Assembly (NCBI GenBank): GCA_002118135.1
Contig: BDIU01000148.1
Span: 186,001-250,000 of the forward strand
Length of the DNA stretch: 64,000 bases
Direction: 5' to 3'
Source: Trebouxia sp. TZW2008
Lineage: Eukaryota; Chlorophyta; Trebouxiophyceae; Trebouxiales; Trebouxiaceae
Positions 26,791 through 38,465 of this stretch are shown here, piece after piece. Every line of letters starts with the position of its first letter. The first letter of the stretch is position 1. The notes below the pieces were generated by a model. It searched no databases and was not told the origin of the DNA. It was given only the letters and a program-made list of their open reading frames with translations. Position numbers and translations under genes: made by a program.

Positions 26791-29700
26791 GCATCAGGTG
26801 CTATGTGCGACGGGATCGGAACAGCACTGGGCACAGCACTCGCTGTGGCCCCTGCGTTTGTTGATGCGCTTGGGTGACTGTTTGCAGCACTTGCAGCATA
26901 ATTTTGCCGAAATGCTGCAAGGGCATCAGGACCTGACAGCGGAGCTGTAGCTGCTGATGGAAGCTCCTGTTTCATTTCGGTCAAGTCTGCTGAACTGCCT
27001 GGTCCTCCAGATCGTTTCCCTGTGGACAGCATTGCATCAGCACGCTGGTGTCACATTGGCCGTATACAGCAATTCAAGGTTGCCAAGAGGCTGATCATGT
27101 GCCCAAGAATCTTTGAATGTACATGGTCTGAGGCTGTTGCTTGATGTGAGTCAACAACCCTGTGGAGGATGGCTGCTCGCGACTGCTGCAACACAGTAGG
27201 AACTTTGCAGACTTTGACACGCGTGAACAATTTAGACCCCTCTATCACTGCAATGTAACAAACGTATTCCTGCACTGTGTCTGAGCACAGCAACATAAGC
27301 ATGCAGTTAAATCACGTACCTTGTGTGCCTTGTGGAATCTTCAGAGGGACTGGTTGCACACCAGGGAAGCTAGCAATGGCATATTTGTGGTCCCCACAAG
27401 ACTTACGTACAGACCTAACATCTGTGCTAGAATGTGTGACCTCTACTATCTTTACAACTTTATCAATTCAGCAGAGTACAGTACCTTGAGTGCCTTGAGA
27501 TATCTTCAAAGGAATCGGTTGCACACCAGGAAAGCTAGCAATGGCATATTTGTGGTCCCCCACATGAGTGAACATGTCACTGTGGCGTATGGCATTGCTG
27601 ACTTGACTGCTGCGGCTGTTTCTGTTTTCCTCTGTGACCCAATCAGCCGCGACCAGGCCCATGTCTTTGGCTTTGTCCACTATATGAGCCTTCTTCATGC
27701 CTGCTGGACCCGCTTGCAACAGCACCTACAGAAATGTCAAACACCTTCTGTGCAAAATCCCTTATACAAATATCAAACAGCTTCGTTTTACCTTGCTCAA
27801 GTTTTGCCTATATCTTGAATGCACAGAGACCAAGTCTGCAAATGTTATCAAGAATGAAGAGCATGCCTTTCAGCACTGACATTCAGCAGCTACAGTGCAC
27901 CATACCCCTTCAGAACTGAAAGTCAGCAACTTTGGCAGTGACTTGCTGCAAAGTATGCACATGGCAACTGTAACTTTGTCCACTGTGTGGGCTTGCCACA
28001 TGCCTGCTGGACTGGTTTCTCACAGCACCTGCAGGCCTCAGCATTCAACAGCTGCAGCATTGCAGATGGTTCCATGCTGAGTACACCGCACACCGCGCAT
28101 TACCGTCCATCCTTGGGTTATGGTGAGCCCATGAAGAGAGACTTCACCTTGTAGGTGGCTTCCATGATGACATGCAAGCTGCCTTGAAGTTCGAAGCCTT
28201 ACTTCTTAGTCAGAGAAAACATTTTGTCCATGTAACCTCTGTGCTCATGGTAGCCAGATGCAGTATGGCTGGTGACGTCATGAGTGTTGTTCTAGTTGCA
28301 GTCAAAATAATATGCTTGTGTCACCTTGTAGGTAATTTCCTTGATGGTGCCCTCCCGGCATGAGCTCAGCCCCTTGGTCAGCACATCTCGATTGCCGCCA
28401 TGCTCGACCCCGAACTGGAGGAACTCCTCTTTGCTTGGCGGCGCTGGTCCTTCTCCTACATATTTGCGGTAAATTCTGTCAGCGCTGAGGGACCTTAAGT
28501 AGGCATGCCAAATCATCCAGACTACACTTTGTTGATCGATTACGCTAATGACTACATGCCATGCATGCAAGCTTTGTGAAAGGTGAGCAGTGCTGTAACT
28601 GATGTGTTTGCTGGGATTAGGCAGCTCTACACATTTGCATGCGTCGCTCTGTAGAATGTTGAGCTGTGATAAAACTGATGCTTTATGAGGTGGTATTGCA
28701 CGCAGCGTTGTCAAGGGCAGTCAACTGTTACTCAATTGCGTTATGACGGCTATGTCATGCCAGGCTTTGACTTTCGGGCTTTTCTGCACAGGGCTCACCT
28801 GGATCAGCTTGCACCTGTTGACTGAGCGCGCCTGACAGCTGTGAAGGTAGCACTTGCTGTGCAGTCTGCACTGCCCCTGCTGGTGGTTGCTGAAGCGCTG
28901 CTTGCACTGCAGCAGCAGAAGGCTCAGCCAGGACCAGCCTGCTATCTGCACCTGCTTGCCCTGCACGACAGAAGCATTATGACACCCGCTGTGTTGGCTG
29001 TGATACAAGCAGGATACAGCTGTGGAGGTGGCACTTGCTGTGCAGTCTGGACTGCCCCTGCTGGTGGTTGCTGATGCGCTGCTTGAACTGCAGCAGCAGA
29101 AGGCTCAGCCACGACCAGCCTGCTATCTGTACCCGCTTGCCCTGCACGACAGAAGCATTATGACACCCACTGTGTTGGCTGTGATACAAGCAGGATACAG
29201 CTGTGGAGGTGGCACTTGCTGCGCAATCTGCACTGCTGGCGGCTGCTGAAGCCCTGCAGCAGCAGGCTCGGCCACAGCTGCCCTGTTGTCTGCACTTGCT
29301 TGCCTTGCACATTGGAGGAAATTTGAGACCTCTAATTGCAGGCATGTTCTTGATGCTCAGCATTGCTTGGGCACAGATGCCTGAGCGGCAGTACTAATGT
29401 CTATCTGGCAATGAATAAAGTTTGCAGTCTCAGCTAGAGTCCAGGTATGACCCTTTGGTTTAGAACGTAGCAGGCAATGGATGATACCTGACGTCTGTAC
29501 AGCACCAGCTGGCAGGCTGCTGGATGCCAGCTGGGGCTGCAGCTGTGGCGGCTGTGACTGCAGCTGTGCTACTCCTGGCTGCAGCTGTGGCTGCAGCTGT
29601 GGCAGTGGGTTCTGTGCGGTGGCCGCATGCCCTGCCCCCAGAGCTATTGGCGAACCAGCAACAGGTGCGTGAAGAGGCTGAATGGCAGGTAGTGAGTGGG

Positions 29701-30811
29701 CCAGGGGGTTGGTGGGGGCTGTGGGGGACAAGCTGGGGGTCTGTGAGGGGGTTTGGCTGAGAGACAGAGGTTGAACTGCTGCTTTGCCTGCTGCGTCATC
29801 TGCATGCATTGCAACATCACTTCAGACCGATGAAGCAGTGCAAGTTGCGGCGTTATGGTGGCGGACACCGCCTTGATTGCCAAAAAGGGCTTGCATGCTG
29901 GGCGAGGATGATTTAGGAGATCAATTCTCGGGCTGCCTTTAGGCATGCTGCTAAGGCTGTCAAACTCCTGTGAGGTTGACAGCAATGCACAGCATGAATT
30001 GCCAACTTCTCTGGGACAACAAGAAGCTCATGACTGCACAAGCCTGCACAGACTACAATTGTGCAGCATGCCTACCAATGCAGACGGTCAAGCAAGCACA
30101 CAGTGAGGTGCTTACCTTGCAGTGACGGTAGCCTGTTGTTGTTGGGGTTGTCAGAGGTGCCAGACAAGGGACGCGTCCTCCTTGCTCTCTTCTTGGGTTG
30201 ACCCTCAAAGTCCTCTTGGAAGTATTTGTGTTTGTTCTGCAGGACAAGCAATGGCCACAATTAGGTTACTGAGCAGGAGTGAGCGTGACATCGCAAAGGC
30301 AGGTCTCTGTTCTCTTGTGGTCCTCCAAATCAGCTTGGCATGTAGACAGCATTTGATGTCTGTGACATTTACCTCAATGCATGCAAGCAGCATGATAGTG
30401 ATGCATGCACGATTTGTTTGGACTGAATGTATCAACATTCGATACTCAGCATGAAACCTAACACGGCTTTCAATATGATAGGTGACATTGCATAGTGAAT
30501 AGCATACGTAGATCATGCTTACCGTGACATACACCTGCTGAAGCTCTGCCGGGGTGACTTTGTAGGGTCCCCACAAGTCCATCCTAGCCGCCAACTGTTC
30601 CCATAACTCAGGGTCATCATCCCTGCCGTCATTCACCTCAAACATGGTGGTCACAAAGTTGACCAGAGCATACTTGTGCTGCTCATTCCATGGCAAGCTA
30701 CTAATGCCGCCTGCTGGGGCAACTGCTGGATCATCTGCTGGAGCACCTGCTGGGGCAGTTGCTGCTGCTTGTGGCTGTTGGGAGGAAGTTGCAAAATCAT
30801 CATCTGGCCCT
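26637..30811 (-). CDS. HARE-HTH-like winged-helix nuclear protein
   Basis: Probable DNA- or chromatin-binding protein. Its central exon, about 27721-27480, reads LLQAGPAGMKKAHIVDKAKD, then NRNSRSSQVSNAIRHSDMF and HVGDHKYAI, the winged-helix pattern of the HARE-HTH fold. Other likely exons are about 30811-30519 (PWNEQHKYALVNFVTTMFEV, DPELWEQLAARMDLWGPYKV, a SANT/Myb-like segment), about 30240-30110 (HKYFQEDFEGQPKKRARRTR, a likely nuclear signal), a Gln/Pro-rich stretch about 29810-29490, a Q-rich exon present in three copies (28840-29290), about 28457-28331 (GEGPAPPSKEEFLQFGVEHG) and the last exon about 27010-26637. The first exon is not certain. No CpG-rich promoter is seen above it, so it could be the 3' half of the ubinuclein transcription unit. 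Confidence 0.55.
27320..27570 (-). repeat. Duplicated 3' edge of the HARE exon, 167-bp period
   Basis: The phrase 'gctagcaatggcatatttgt' with flanking bases recurs 167 bp apart, near 27370 and 27536. The 27.5-kb copy is contiguous with the intact domain. Confidence 0.75.
28840..29290 (-). repeat. Three tandem copies of a Gln-rich exon, 180-bp period
   Basis: Copies at about 28840-28960, 29020-29140 and 29200-29290. Two decode as ADSRLVLAEPSAAAVQAALQ and ADNRAAVAEPAAAGLQQPPA; all remain largely open. They may be used as repeated or alternative exons. Confidence 0.75.
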
Positions 30812-32355
30812 GCAGGAGAGCAAAGCATTTCATGCTCAATTTGCTGACCATGCGATTGACAAAGCTCTTTGCTTTTGTCTTGAAACATGTATAATGCATA
30901 AGGCTTGAAGTGTATGCAGCACTTCAGGCCTGACATCACATCAGCCCAGCCAGGACAAAAATACTAAGTGCGGTCTGTGATTTGGCCAGAAAGCAAGTCA
31001 AGCTGATGCGGCACTTGTGATTTACCCTCGTGATAACCTATCATTTTGCCCATACCTTAGGGGGACAGCACTTGCTTCACGCATGTACACGTGCATAAGA
31101 TACATGAAGCCAGACCTGCATGCGAGGCCTTATACCATCGAACTGAAGCGGCACCCTTGTGTCTTTCTCAGGTAGACACTCATAACATCACCTGGATTAC
31201 TGCCTGTGCATTATAGCTCGTGCCCGACAGAAGCAGCGCAACAGACAGCACAGACAGCTTTACCACAATCTCAGCTGCAGACACACTCAGATCCACTCAA
31301 CTCACCAGCTGAGGCGTACATTCGCTTGCAAATTACGTCGCAGGGCACAAATAAGCAGCACCCTTGACATAACAAGCTGCATTAATCAAGGTGAGGTACC
31401 ATAATGTGTATGATGGTGTTGGTAAGATCTGCAGATGATCACAGGAGTGACAATGTTTCTGACCATGATATACAACTGTAGTATGCGCATACCATTTCAC
31501 CTGTAGGAAGGGCGATGAACATGCCAAGTGACAATCATTGAGAGCAGCACAATTCACATCATAGACAATTCTGTCACATAGTATGCTTGCTTCTGGTCAA
31601 CTAGTGAACTTCTTGCAAGATGACAGCAAGGAGTACATAACAGCTACAATGGCTTTGTTGGGCAGAGCAGCAGTGTTGCAAAGCCGTGCAGGACCCTCAA
31701 TTAGACTGTGAACATATAGTCACATACTGCCTGACTCCTTCAATGATTGTGCAGTGAAGCAGTTTATGACTACATGCTCTTAGTCTGGTCAAGGGCCCTG
31801 CATGGGCCTACAAGATTGTTCCTCTGCTCAGCTTGACCGACTGTAGCTGTCAGGTTGCGGTTGCTTCATGTCAAACGCCCTTCATTAATGAAAGCACAGC
31901 ATACGAAATGCTTTGCAAAATCTGACATGCCCAGGAACCTGTTCCGCACCTGTCTTGCAGGGCCATGCAGGACCTGCAACAGGACTGCAAACATGTAATT
32001 GCATACTGGCTGACTACTGCAATGATTGCGCATTCACCCAGACTGCGACTATATGCCCTCAACCTTGGAGAGGGTCCTGCATGGTCATGCAAGACTGCGG
32101 CTCTGTTCAGCTTGAGCAGCTGTAGCTGCCAAGTTGCAATTGGTTTTGAAATAAGTGCCACTCGGGGATGAAATGAGTGCCCCTCAGGGATGAAAGCACA
32201 GCAAGTCAAATGTTTGACAAGATGTCCAACGTGCCCAAGCACCTGTTTTACACCTGTTTTGCAGAACTGCCAGTATGCATGCGGGAAATCATTGTGCAGG
32301 TATATTGCCAACCAAACAATTGCCATAAGGTCTGCTGATTTCAGCAAATCAGTCA
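30812..32355. other. Region between HARE-HTH and ubinuclein coding blocks, with tandem copies
   Basis: Contains two related blocks, about 31685-31870 and about 31960-32130, and a second repeated pair, about 31860-31960 and 32170-32270. These look like tandem intronic duplications. No clear promoter or coding exon. Confidence 0.4.
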
Positions 32356-35300
32356 CCTCAACTGTTTGACGAGGTGCCTGTGAGCTGCCATGTGACAGAC
32401 GATTATCTGGGTCCACGTCCTCTGTCTGACTTACCGTCACACTGACTAACTCACTCACTGACTCACTCTACTCACCCACTCAAGTCCCCTATTCCCTGTT
32501 ACTTGCTTGCTCACTTGCTCATTCATTCACTTCCTTGTCAAGCTGCATGGGTTGTCATGATATCATGTGGCAACTGCGACTGTTAGCACATGATCAAACT
32601 GGTTGAAGACAAGTGATTGCTTCTGAACGTACCTAGGTGGGCCTGCTGAGCCTGCCTAGCCCAGTTATATAATGAATGCATGACTGAACTGTTAACACAG
32701 TGCCTTTCTGCACTGCACGCCAGCACAGACACAAGAGCAATGTCTTCTGTACACGACGCTGGGCTGAGACTTAAACTGCTAAGCATCGACTCGGTCCATG
32801 CAATGACCTGACCAGATAGTTTTCATGACAAAAAAGCATCAAGCTGACCACTGACTGACCACACAGATCTCACGACGTAGGCCAAGCAAAAGCAGTCCGT
32901 GACTTGGCTGATATGAAAGGGACAAACCTGCAAGGCCAGGTTGCTGCTTGTTGGCTACAGCGTCCAAGAGCCAGCTGACAGACTTGTCATGGCGGGCTTG
33001 AGCGGACTCATGCAGCTTCTTCAGACGCACAGCCATGTTGCCCTTCTGAGTCCAGGGATGCAGGAAGCTGTGAGCGGCGTTTGCTATGGTGGTCCTTGCC
33101 CCTGCATTAGATATCAAAAGTGTGACTGCAAGGTTGTGGGTTTGGGATTTTCAAGCAAGAAATCTGTAAGACTGGATTGTTGCTTGTTGGCTCTAGCATC
33201 AGAAAACCAGCTGAAAGACTTGTCATGGCGGGCTTGAGCGGACTCATGCAGCTTCTTGAGACGCACAGCCATGTTACCCTTCGTGGTCCAGGGGTGCAGG
33301 AAGCTGTGAGCAGCGTTTGCTATGGTGGTCCTTGCCCCTGCATCAGCCACGGCATCAATGAAAGGGGCAAAGGGCAAGACACAATATCTTTGCCAGCAGG
33401 AGAACGCGTCAGCACTCATGATGACCTAGAGCATGACTTCTGATTTGAAAGTTGTGATCAGCTGAACTAATAATAAAAATATCGGTAACACTTTCCAGCA
33501 CATGTGCTAGGTATGTGGCGCCCAACAAGCTGAACTATTTTTGCGACAAGCCCACCTCCCCATTGATTATTGTCTCTGGCTGCAGCCTTGGCTATCTTTG
33601 CTAGCAGGGGATTGAGATCAGAAGGCAGCTTCTTTTGGGGTCTGTCTTCCCCTGGCTGCAAGGGGGGCTCTTCTAGGGCAGGGTCCCCTTCTTTGGGCAG
33701 CCCCAGGGCCTCTGCTTGCATTCTCAGCTGGTCCAGCAGGCTTCTGACATCAGCAGGGATCTCATACCCAACAGCACCTGCAGAAAGTTTGAACTGTCTG
33801 GCGATGACAAGCGTAGAGAGGGTTGCGGGGGCAGAAGGGGTTGGTCTTTCCAGAACAGGGTCCCCTTCTTTGGGTAGCCCCAAAGCCTCTGCTTGCACCT
33901 TGAGTTGACTCAACAGACTTCTGACATCAGCAGGAATCTCATACCCAACAGCGCCTGCACAGATGTTTGACCATCTGCTTGTGTTTGACAGAATCAGGGA
34001 GGCAGGTGCACAGCAGCTTGCTACATGTATGCCTGCTATGCTGGCTCATTCCTCTGCAAAGCTCACTTGTGGATTTATGTACATGTCTTTGCAATTACGC
34101 ACCCTGTGTCATGCACACAAAGCCTGACATGCTGATGCTGCAAGGTTTCACCTTCAGGACCTTCTCTTGGGCGCTTCTTGCCTGTGAGGGGCGTCCTGGC
34201 AGGAGCTGCAGCCTGAGGGCTGAGCATCCCTTGAATGGGACTTGTGGGCACAGATGCTACTGCAGTCTGCACAAACAGAAGCCACTGATCAAAGGCACTG
34301 TCACATTGCTGTTGCAGACCACGTTCATGATAATTGCTTGATGTATAAGGGGTACAGCCAAGAGGGCTAGGCATCCTCTGATGGGACTTGTTCGTACAGA
34401 TGTCACTGCAGTCTGCACAAGCAGCCAAAGCCCTGAGTCACAGACATTGATGCATGACTTTGATATGGGACATGATACAGTCAAGTGCAGGGGCTACAGC
34501 CTAAAGGTTGGGGACCCTCTGGATGGAACTTGTGGGCAAAGACGCTGTGGTAGTCTGCACAAGCAGCCAGATGCTGTTGGTCACAGGCTCTGTTGCGAAT
34601 GAGTTCAGACTTTTCTGCTTCAGGAAAAGGCCAAGAGATGGGGAGATGATGAAACCAGCATTGAAAGCATGGAACGCTTGCCTGAGATAGAGCCTCAGCA
34701 CGTGCAGACTGTACAGCTATCAGAACAGCTGTCTGCCTTTGCGCAACAGGACTACTTATTGTGATTGTCGTGTGATGCAATGCTGGCCAATGAGCCACAT
34801 GATACTCCAACTCTCAAAAGCTCAGTCAAGGACATGCAGAGACGTAGACATCTTGTGGCAGACCAGGAAGCTTACTCTGGACGGCAAAGCAGCGATGCCG
34901 CCTGAAAGCATGCTGGCAGGCGCCTTATCCTCTACTACAGGCAATGCAAGCTGTGGCGCTGCAGCAACAGCTGCTCCAGGATTTGTGCTGCATTGCACCG
35001 CCGCTAAGGTACCCTGAGCTGTGGCGTCCAAAGCCTGCTGAAAAGCCGGCACTGTTGTGGAAAGCTGGTTGACTGCAGTATCACCATTTGCAGCCTGCTT
35101 TGCGCGCTTTGCTGGCTTAGCGCCAGCTTCACCTGCAGGTTTGGCCTGCATGCCATGTCATCCGCTGTCATACAGTGCAACTCAGCTTTCACAGATGTAA
35201 GGCATCGCAGTTGGCCTGAGACATATGCTGCATCAACTGCTATCAGAAGGTTGCAGATCTGTGCAGCTGATTGCACCACTTGTGGCAGCAGACAATTTTC

Positions 35301-37952
35301 CGAGCAGTCTTGCAGTGTTCATGTGGGCCTGACTGGGGTTAACTGAGCAGGAGCTGTTTAGGACAGCTGGAATACTGTCAAGTGTTTCTGTGCAGGTGTC
35401 AAAAGCTGTGTACCAGGGAGCAGCTATGGTACCTGGCTTCAACTCATGAGTCCAAGCCTATGCTGATAGCATCGTTGGCGTGCAACACGGATTTGGCAGT
35501 GGATCAGGCTCCACATGGACCGTGCACAATGCACAGCACATTTGAGGCATGCTTGCTCAGCACACAAGCTCAAAATGCCTATACATCTCCAGTGCGACAA
35601 ATGGCACTAACCTTTCTAGGAACTGGAGTCCCATCTGCATTGACTTTCCTTCTGACCTTCTTCATCTTGCCATCTTTGCCCATAATCTCCTTCACCACAA
35701 CTGCATGGCAAGGAGCCAGCTTGACGGCTGCGGTCCTTTAAATACTCTGCTGCTTGCAACATAAATATAGAAGCAGAAAAAGGCTACATCTCAGCGTAGA
35801 AATGCCAAAGACCATGAGGGAGATGCAGTCTGGGCATTTGGCTTGAGCGCAGTATTTTGCCAGCTTGGTGTAGTCGCAGGCGCTTCGGTTGTCAGCTCAA
35901 GTCGTGACTGACAGGCAAATGGCTATATAGTTATGGCTATATAAGCTTTCACAGATGTAAGCACGCTTACTGCGAGGTGACCAGCTTGTGATCATCATGC
36001 TAGCTAGCGAGATCACCGTACTTGGATTGCTATTGGCAAATGGGTTTGCAAGTGCATGGCCTGCTATGTGCACTCAGGTATGCATATGCATGTCAGTAAC
36101 GTGACTCGCAGCATACTTTTGACTCCACCCTTGCTGGGAGAAGTCCCTTTGCCTTGCTTGGGCTTCACTTTTCTCTTTCTTGCCTCTGGTTCATCAGGCT
36201 CATCACTCAACAGCAGCTCATCAGTCTTCTCTATGTCTCCCTGTGTTGAGGCGACCGGCTAAAGCATCGCAGTGAGGGCGCTTTTCAAGAGCAACAGCTT
36301 TGTCATCTTGTGTCATTGTATTTGGACATTGACACAGCAGGCAGTCAGAGATCAGACTGTCATGCAGCATCAGAACCCGTTTCCAGCTTCAGTCAATGCA
36401 GAATGCCATCAACATGCTCCTGATGCTTCGGCAAGCGTTCCACTCTGCTGCCAGTCACAAGCAGCTGGGAGCAAAGGCTGCAGAATTGCACCCGTTTAGA
36501 AATAACGCCGCTGTACTGTTTGACAAGTTGGCAACTTCTACTGCGACTGCCACACGTGACTTGTTGTCATCAGTCTAGCCGCAACAGCCTGCTGTTGAAT
36601 GCTGCCTGGACTGTATGACATGCGTCAGCAGCATTGTAGCCGCATGCAAAGGCATCCTCAGCAGGCAGCATAGCCGCATATGTCCATGTGCCATGCAATA
36701 TCGCAGCGCTTACAACTAGTGAGACTGGTCAAGCAAGCATGTGCTATTGCAATGCCAATTCGGCGTTGTTGCGGCCTGTAAACAAATGTACCTGGTTGAT
36801 GTAGAACCCAGAATGCTTTGGTTTATGCCAGTCTCCGCCAAAATACTCATGCACTTCTGTATCATCAATGAAATCACGGTCATACTCTGCATAGTCCTCC
36901 TTGTCCCCTCCCTCACTTTCACTGCCCTGCACATTTGCATATGCATACACATCGGCACATGCTTTGCTTGCGGGCCTGTTTGTATGCTGCACATGTAGCA
37001 TGATGTGATGTCCCACCAAGGCATGTGTGATGATACCTTACTGACACCCTACTGGCCCATAATGGCAGCTGAATGAAGCTTCAATCAAGTAGCAAGTTGC
37101 AACGCAGCAAAGTTGCCCAGCACATGCCCTAAATCAAGCTTCACTGGTGGGTGTTTGAGAGCAAGGACACAGGCTAGAGCACACACTCTTGCTTACTGAG
37201 TTGGGTTCTGGAGCATCTTCTGGATCGGGCTCTGACTCTGACTCATCACTGTCAGCAGTGCGTGGCATCTGCATGCAAAACAAATATTAGATGCAAGTGC
37301 ACCTCGAGTCTTCTGACACGCTGAGCTGGCTGTGATGAAGCTTGACAATTGCTGCAGGTAATCTGTGCGCTGCAAAACATGCAAAGAAGGGGTCAAAATT
37401 GTGCTCCAGCTGGCCACTTATCAGCCTGTTCTCACCGCAAGACCGGCCTCGAGCCGCTCCACAACAGAGGCAAATATGTTGCTGCCGCCGCCTCTGGCCA
37501 AAGGAACCTGCATGCAAGTCGCAATGACGGTCAAGAGTGCTGCATCAGCATTGTCACCGTGCACATTGCGGCAATCTCACCTGAAATGGCTGTCCTGTGT
37601 CAGCAGGCATCTGTAGAGCTGGGGCCCTCCTCTGAGGCTTGACCTTCTTGACTCCAGCAGCCTTTTGTAACTGCAGAAGCAACGTGAAAGTCTGATCGTG
37701 CCTGTAAGCCTCATTTGGTATTGCTTGACCGCAGGAAGGGTTGATGCGTACTTTGCGCCAGTTAACCTTGCTCTCCTGTGAGACATCCACATACAGCTTG
37801 CGCCCGGGGTCCAGCAGCGTTTTGGCAAGCTCAGCTTGCTCCTTTAGGTTGATACGCAAGCTGACAGGTTGTTCCGCTGTGAACTCGAACGCTGGCTGAA
37901 CAGCGACGGCTTGAGATGGAGAGATCAGCTCGGGCACTATTCTCCGTGCCAT
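32356..37952 (-). CDS. UBN: Ubinuclein (HPC2/HUN domain), HIRA histone-chaperone subunit
   Basis: Subunit of the HIRA complex that deposits histone H3.3. The start is ATG 37952 (MARRIVPELISPSQAVAVQP). The HUN domain is in the exon near 36930-36790: EYDRDFIDDTEVHEYFGGDW then HKPKHSGFYINQ, matching the conserved D-x-F-I-D-D and G-F-x-x-N signature. Earlier exons carry VNWRK/LQKAAGVKKVKPQ, VPLARGGGSNIFASVVERLE and an acidic MPRTADSDESESEPDPEDAP. Later exons are basic (KEIMGKDGKMKKVRRKVNAD; GKKRPREGPEGE). They are followed by a middle domain (YEIPADVRSLLDQLRMQAEA, LPSDLNPLLAKIAKAAARDN) and HSFLHPWTTKGNMAVRLKKL. The 3' limit is uncertain; a last plausible exon is about 32417-32356 (TEDVDPDNRLSHGSSQAPRQ). 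Several exons are tandemly duplicated. It is head-to-head with the DUF1995 gene. Confidence 0.8.
32420..32535. repeat. (ACTC)n-like degenerate simple repeat
   Basis: Degenerate tetranucleotide run such as 'ctaactcactcactgactca', T/C-rich on the plus strand. It overlaps the start of a possible ubinuclein exon. Confidence 0.6.
32590..32680 (+). mobile_element. SINE-like dispersed repeat, copy 1
   Basis: About 90 bp shared with 46945-47035 and 47398-47500. The core reads 'gatcaaactggttg(a/g)aga', then 'gattgcttctg(a/t)acgtacc' and 'cctgctgagcctgcctagcc'. An A/T-rich 3' end with tgaatgcatga-type tail recalls a SINE. No tRNA-like head was identified. Confidence 0.65.
32850..33390 (-). repeat. Tandem duplication of the ubinuclein middle-domain exon, 236-bp period
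   Basis: Both copies decode GARTTIANAAHSFLHPW and LKKLHESAQARHDK. The copy nearer the 5' end (33250-33390) reads on in frame but has ATTTCT at the donor position. The copy at 32950-33110 has a GTTTGT donor. Confidence 0.85.
33467..33960 (-). repeat. Tandem in-frame duplication in ubinuclein, about 177-bp period
   Basis: Two copies of GAVGYEIPADVRSLL(S/D)QL followed by QAEALGLPKEGDP. Both are open and in the same frame, so the protein probably contains both. Confidence 0.85.
34150..34590 (-). repeat. Three related exon-edge copies in ubinuclein
   Basis: Blocks at about 34220-34320, 34375-34450 and 34505-34590 share 'gggacttgt(g/t)(g/c)g' and '(c/t)agtctgcacaa(a/g)cag' phrases. Only one is clearly joined to coding sequence (GKKRPREGPEGE). 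Confidence 0.7.
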
Positions 37953-38465
37953 ATCTGACGACCGACACTGTGCAGCCTGTGGGCGCTGCTATTGGCGAGG
38001 TTCGCCGAAGCTCACACCTAAAGTTTTACACCTGTCTCTGCCACCAGCAGCCTTTTCCGCGGATCGAGCAGTGCCGGAACTCGACCGCACGCTCAGCAGT
38101 GCTTCCTACCGCACTCGCGCTGCGACCTTGTGCGTCCGGGAGCTGTTGCACTTGCAGCGTTCAAGTTCGAAAAATGACACTGAGTCAAAGGCAAGCATGC
38201 TATTGTGCAATGCTTGTATGGTGCATTGCTTTGATGCTGTGATGAATGCAACACGCTTTGCTTGCATTGACTTTTGTGTTACCAAGTCTGTCTGTGAGGG
38301 TGTGCGCATCAGTACATTCTCAAATCCAAATCTATATGGCCTGCATGCTGCGCAGCGCAATAGTCTTGTTGTTGAGGACAAGTCTGCTATCGACTGCGAG
38401 ACCTTCCATTGAGGCTAGGAGTTTCATGCATTGCAGACGAGTGCGTTGAAGGGTTGCTGGCCGTC
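37953..38465. promoter_or_regulatory. Divergent promoter region, ubinuclein / DUF1995
   Basis: 513-bp gap between divergent ATGs. CpG-dense at about 37953-38180 and again just before 38466. Promoter role inferred. Confidence 0.45.
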
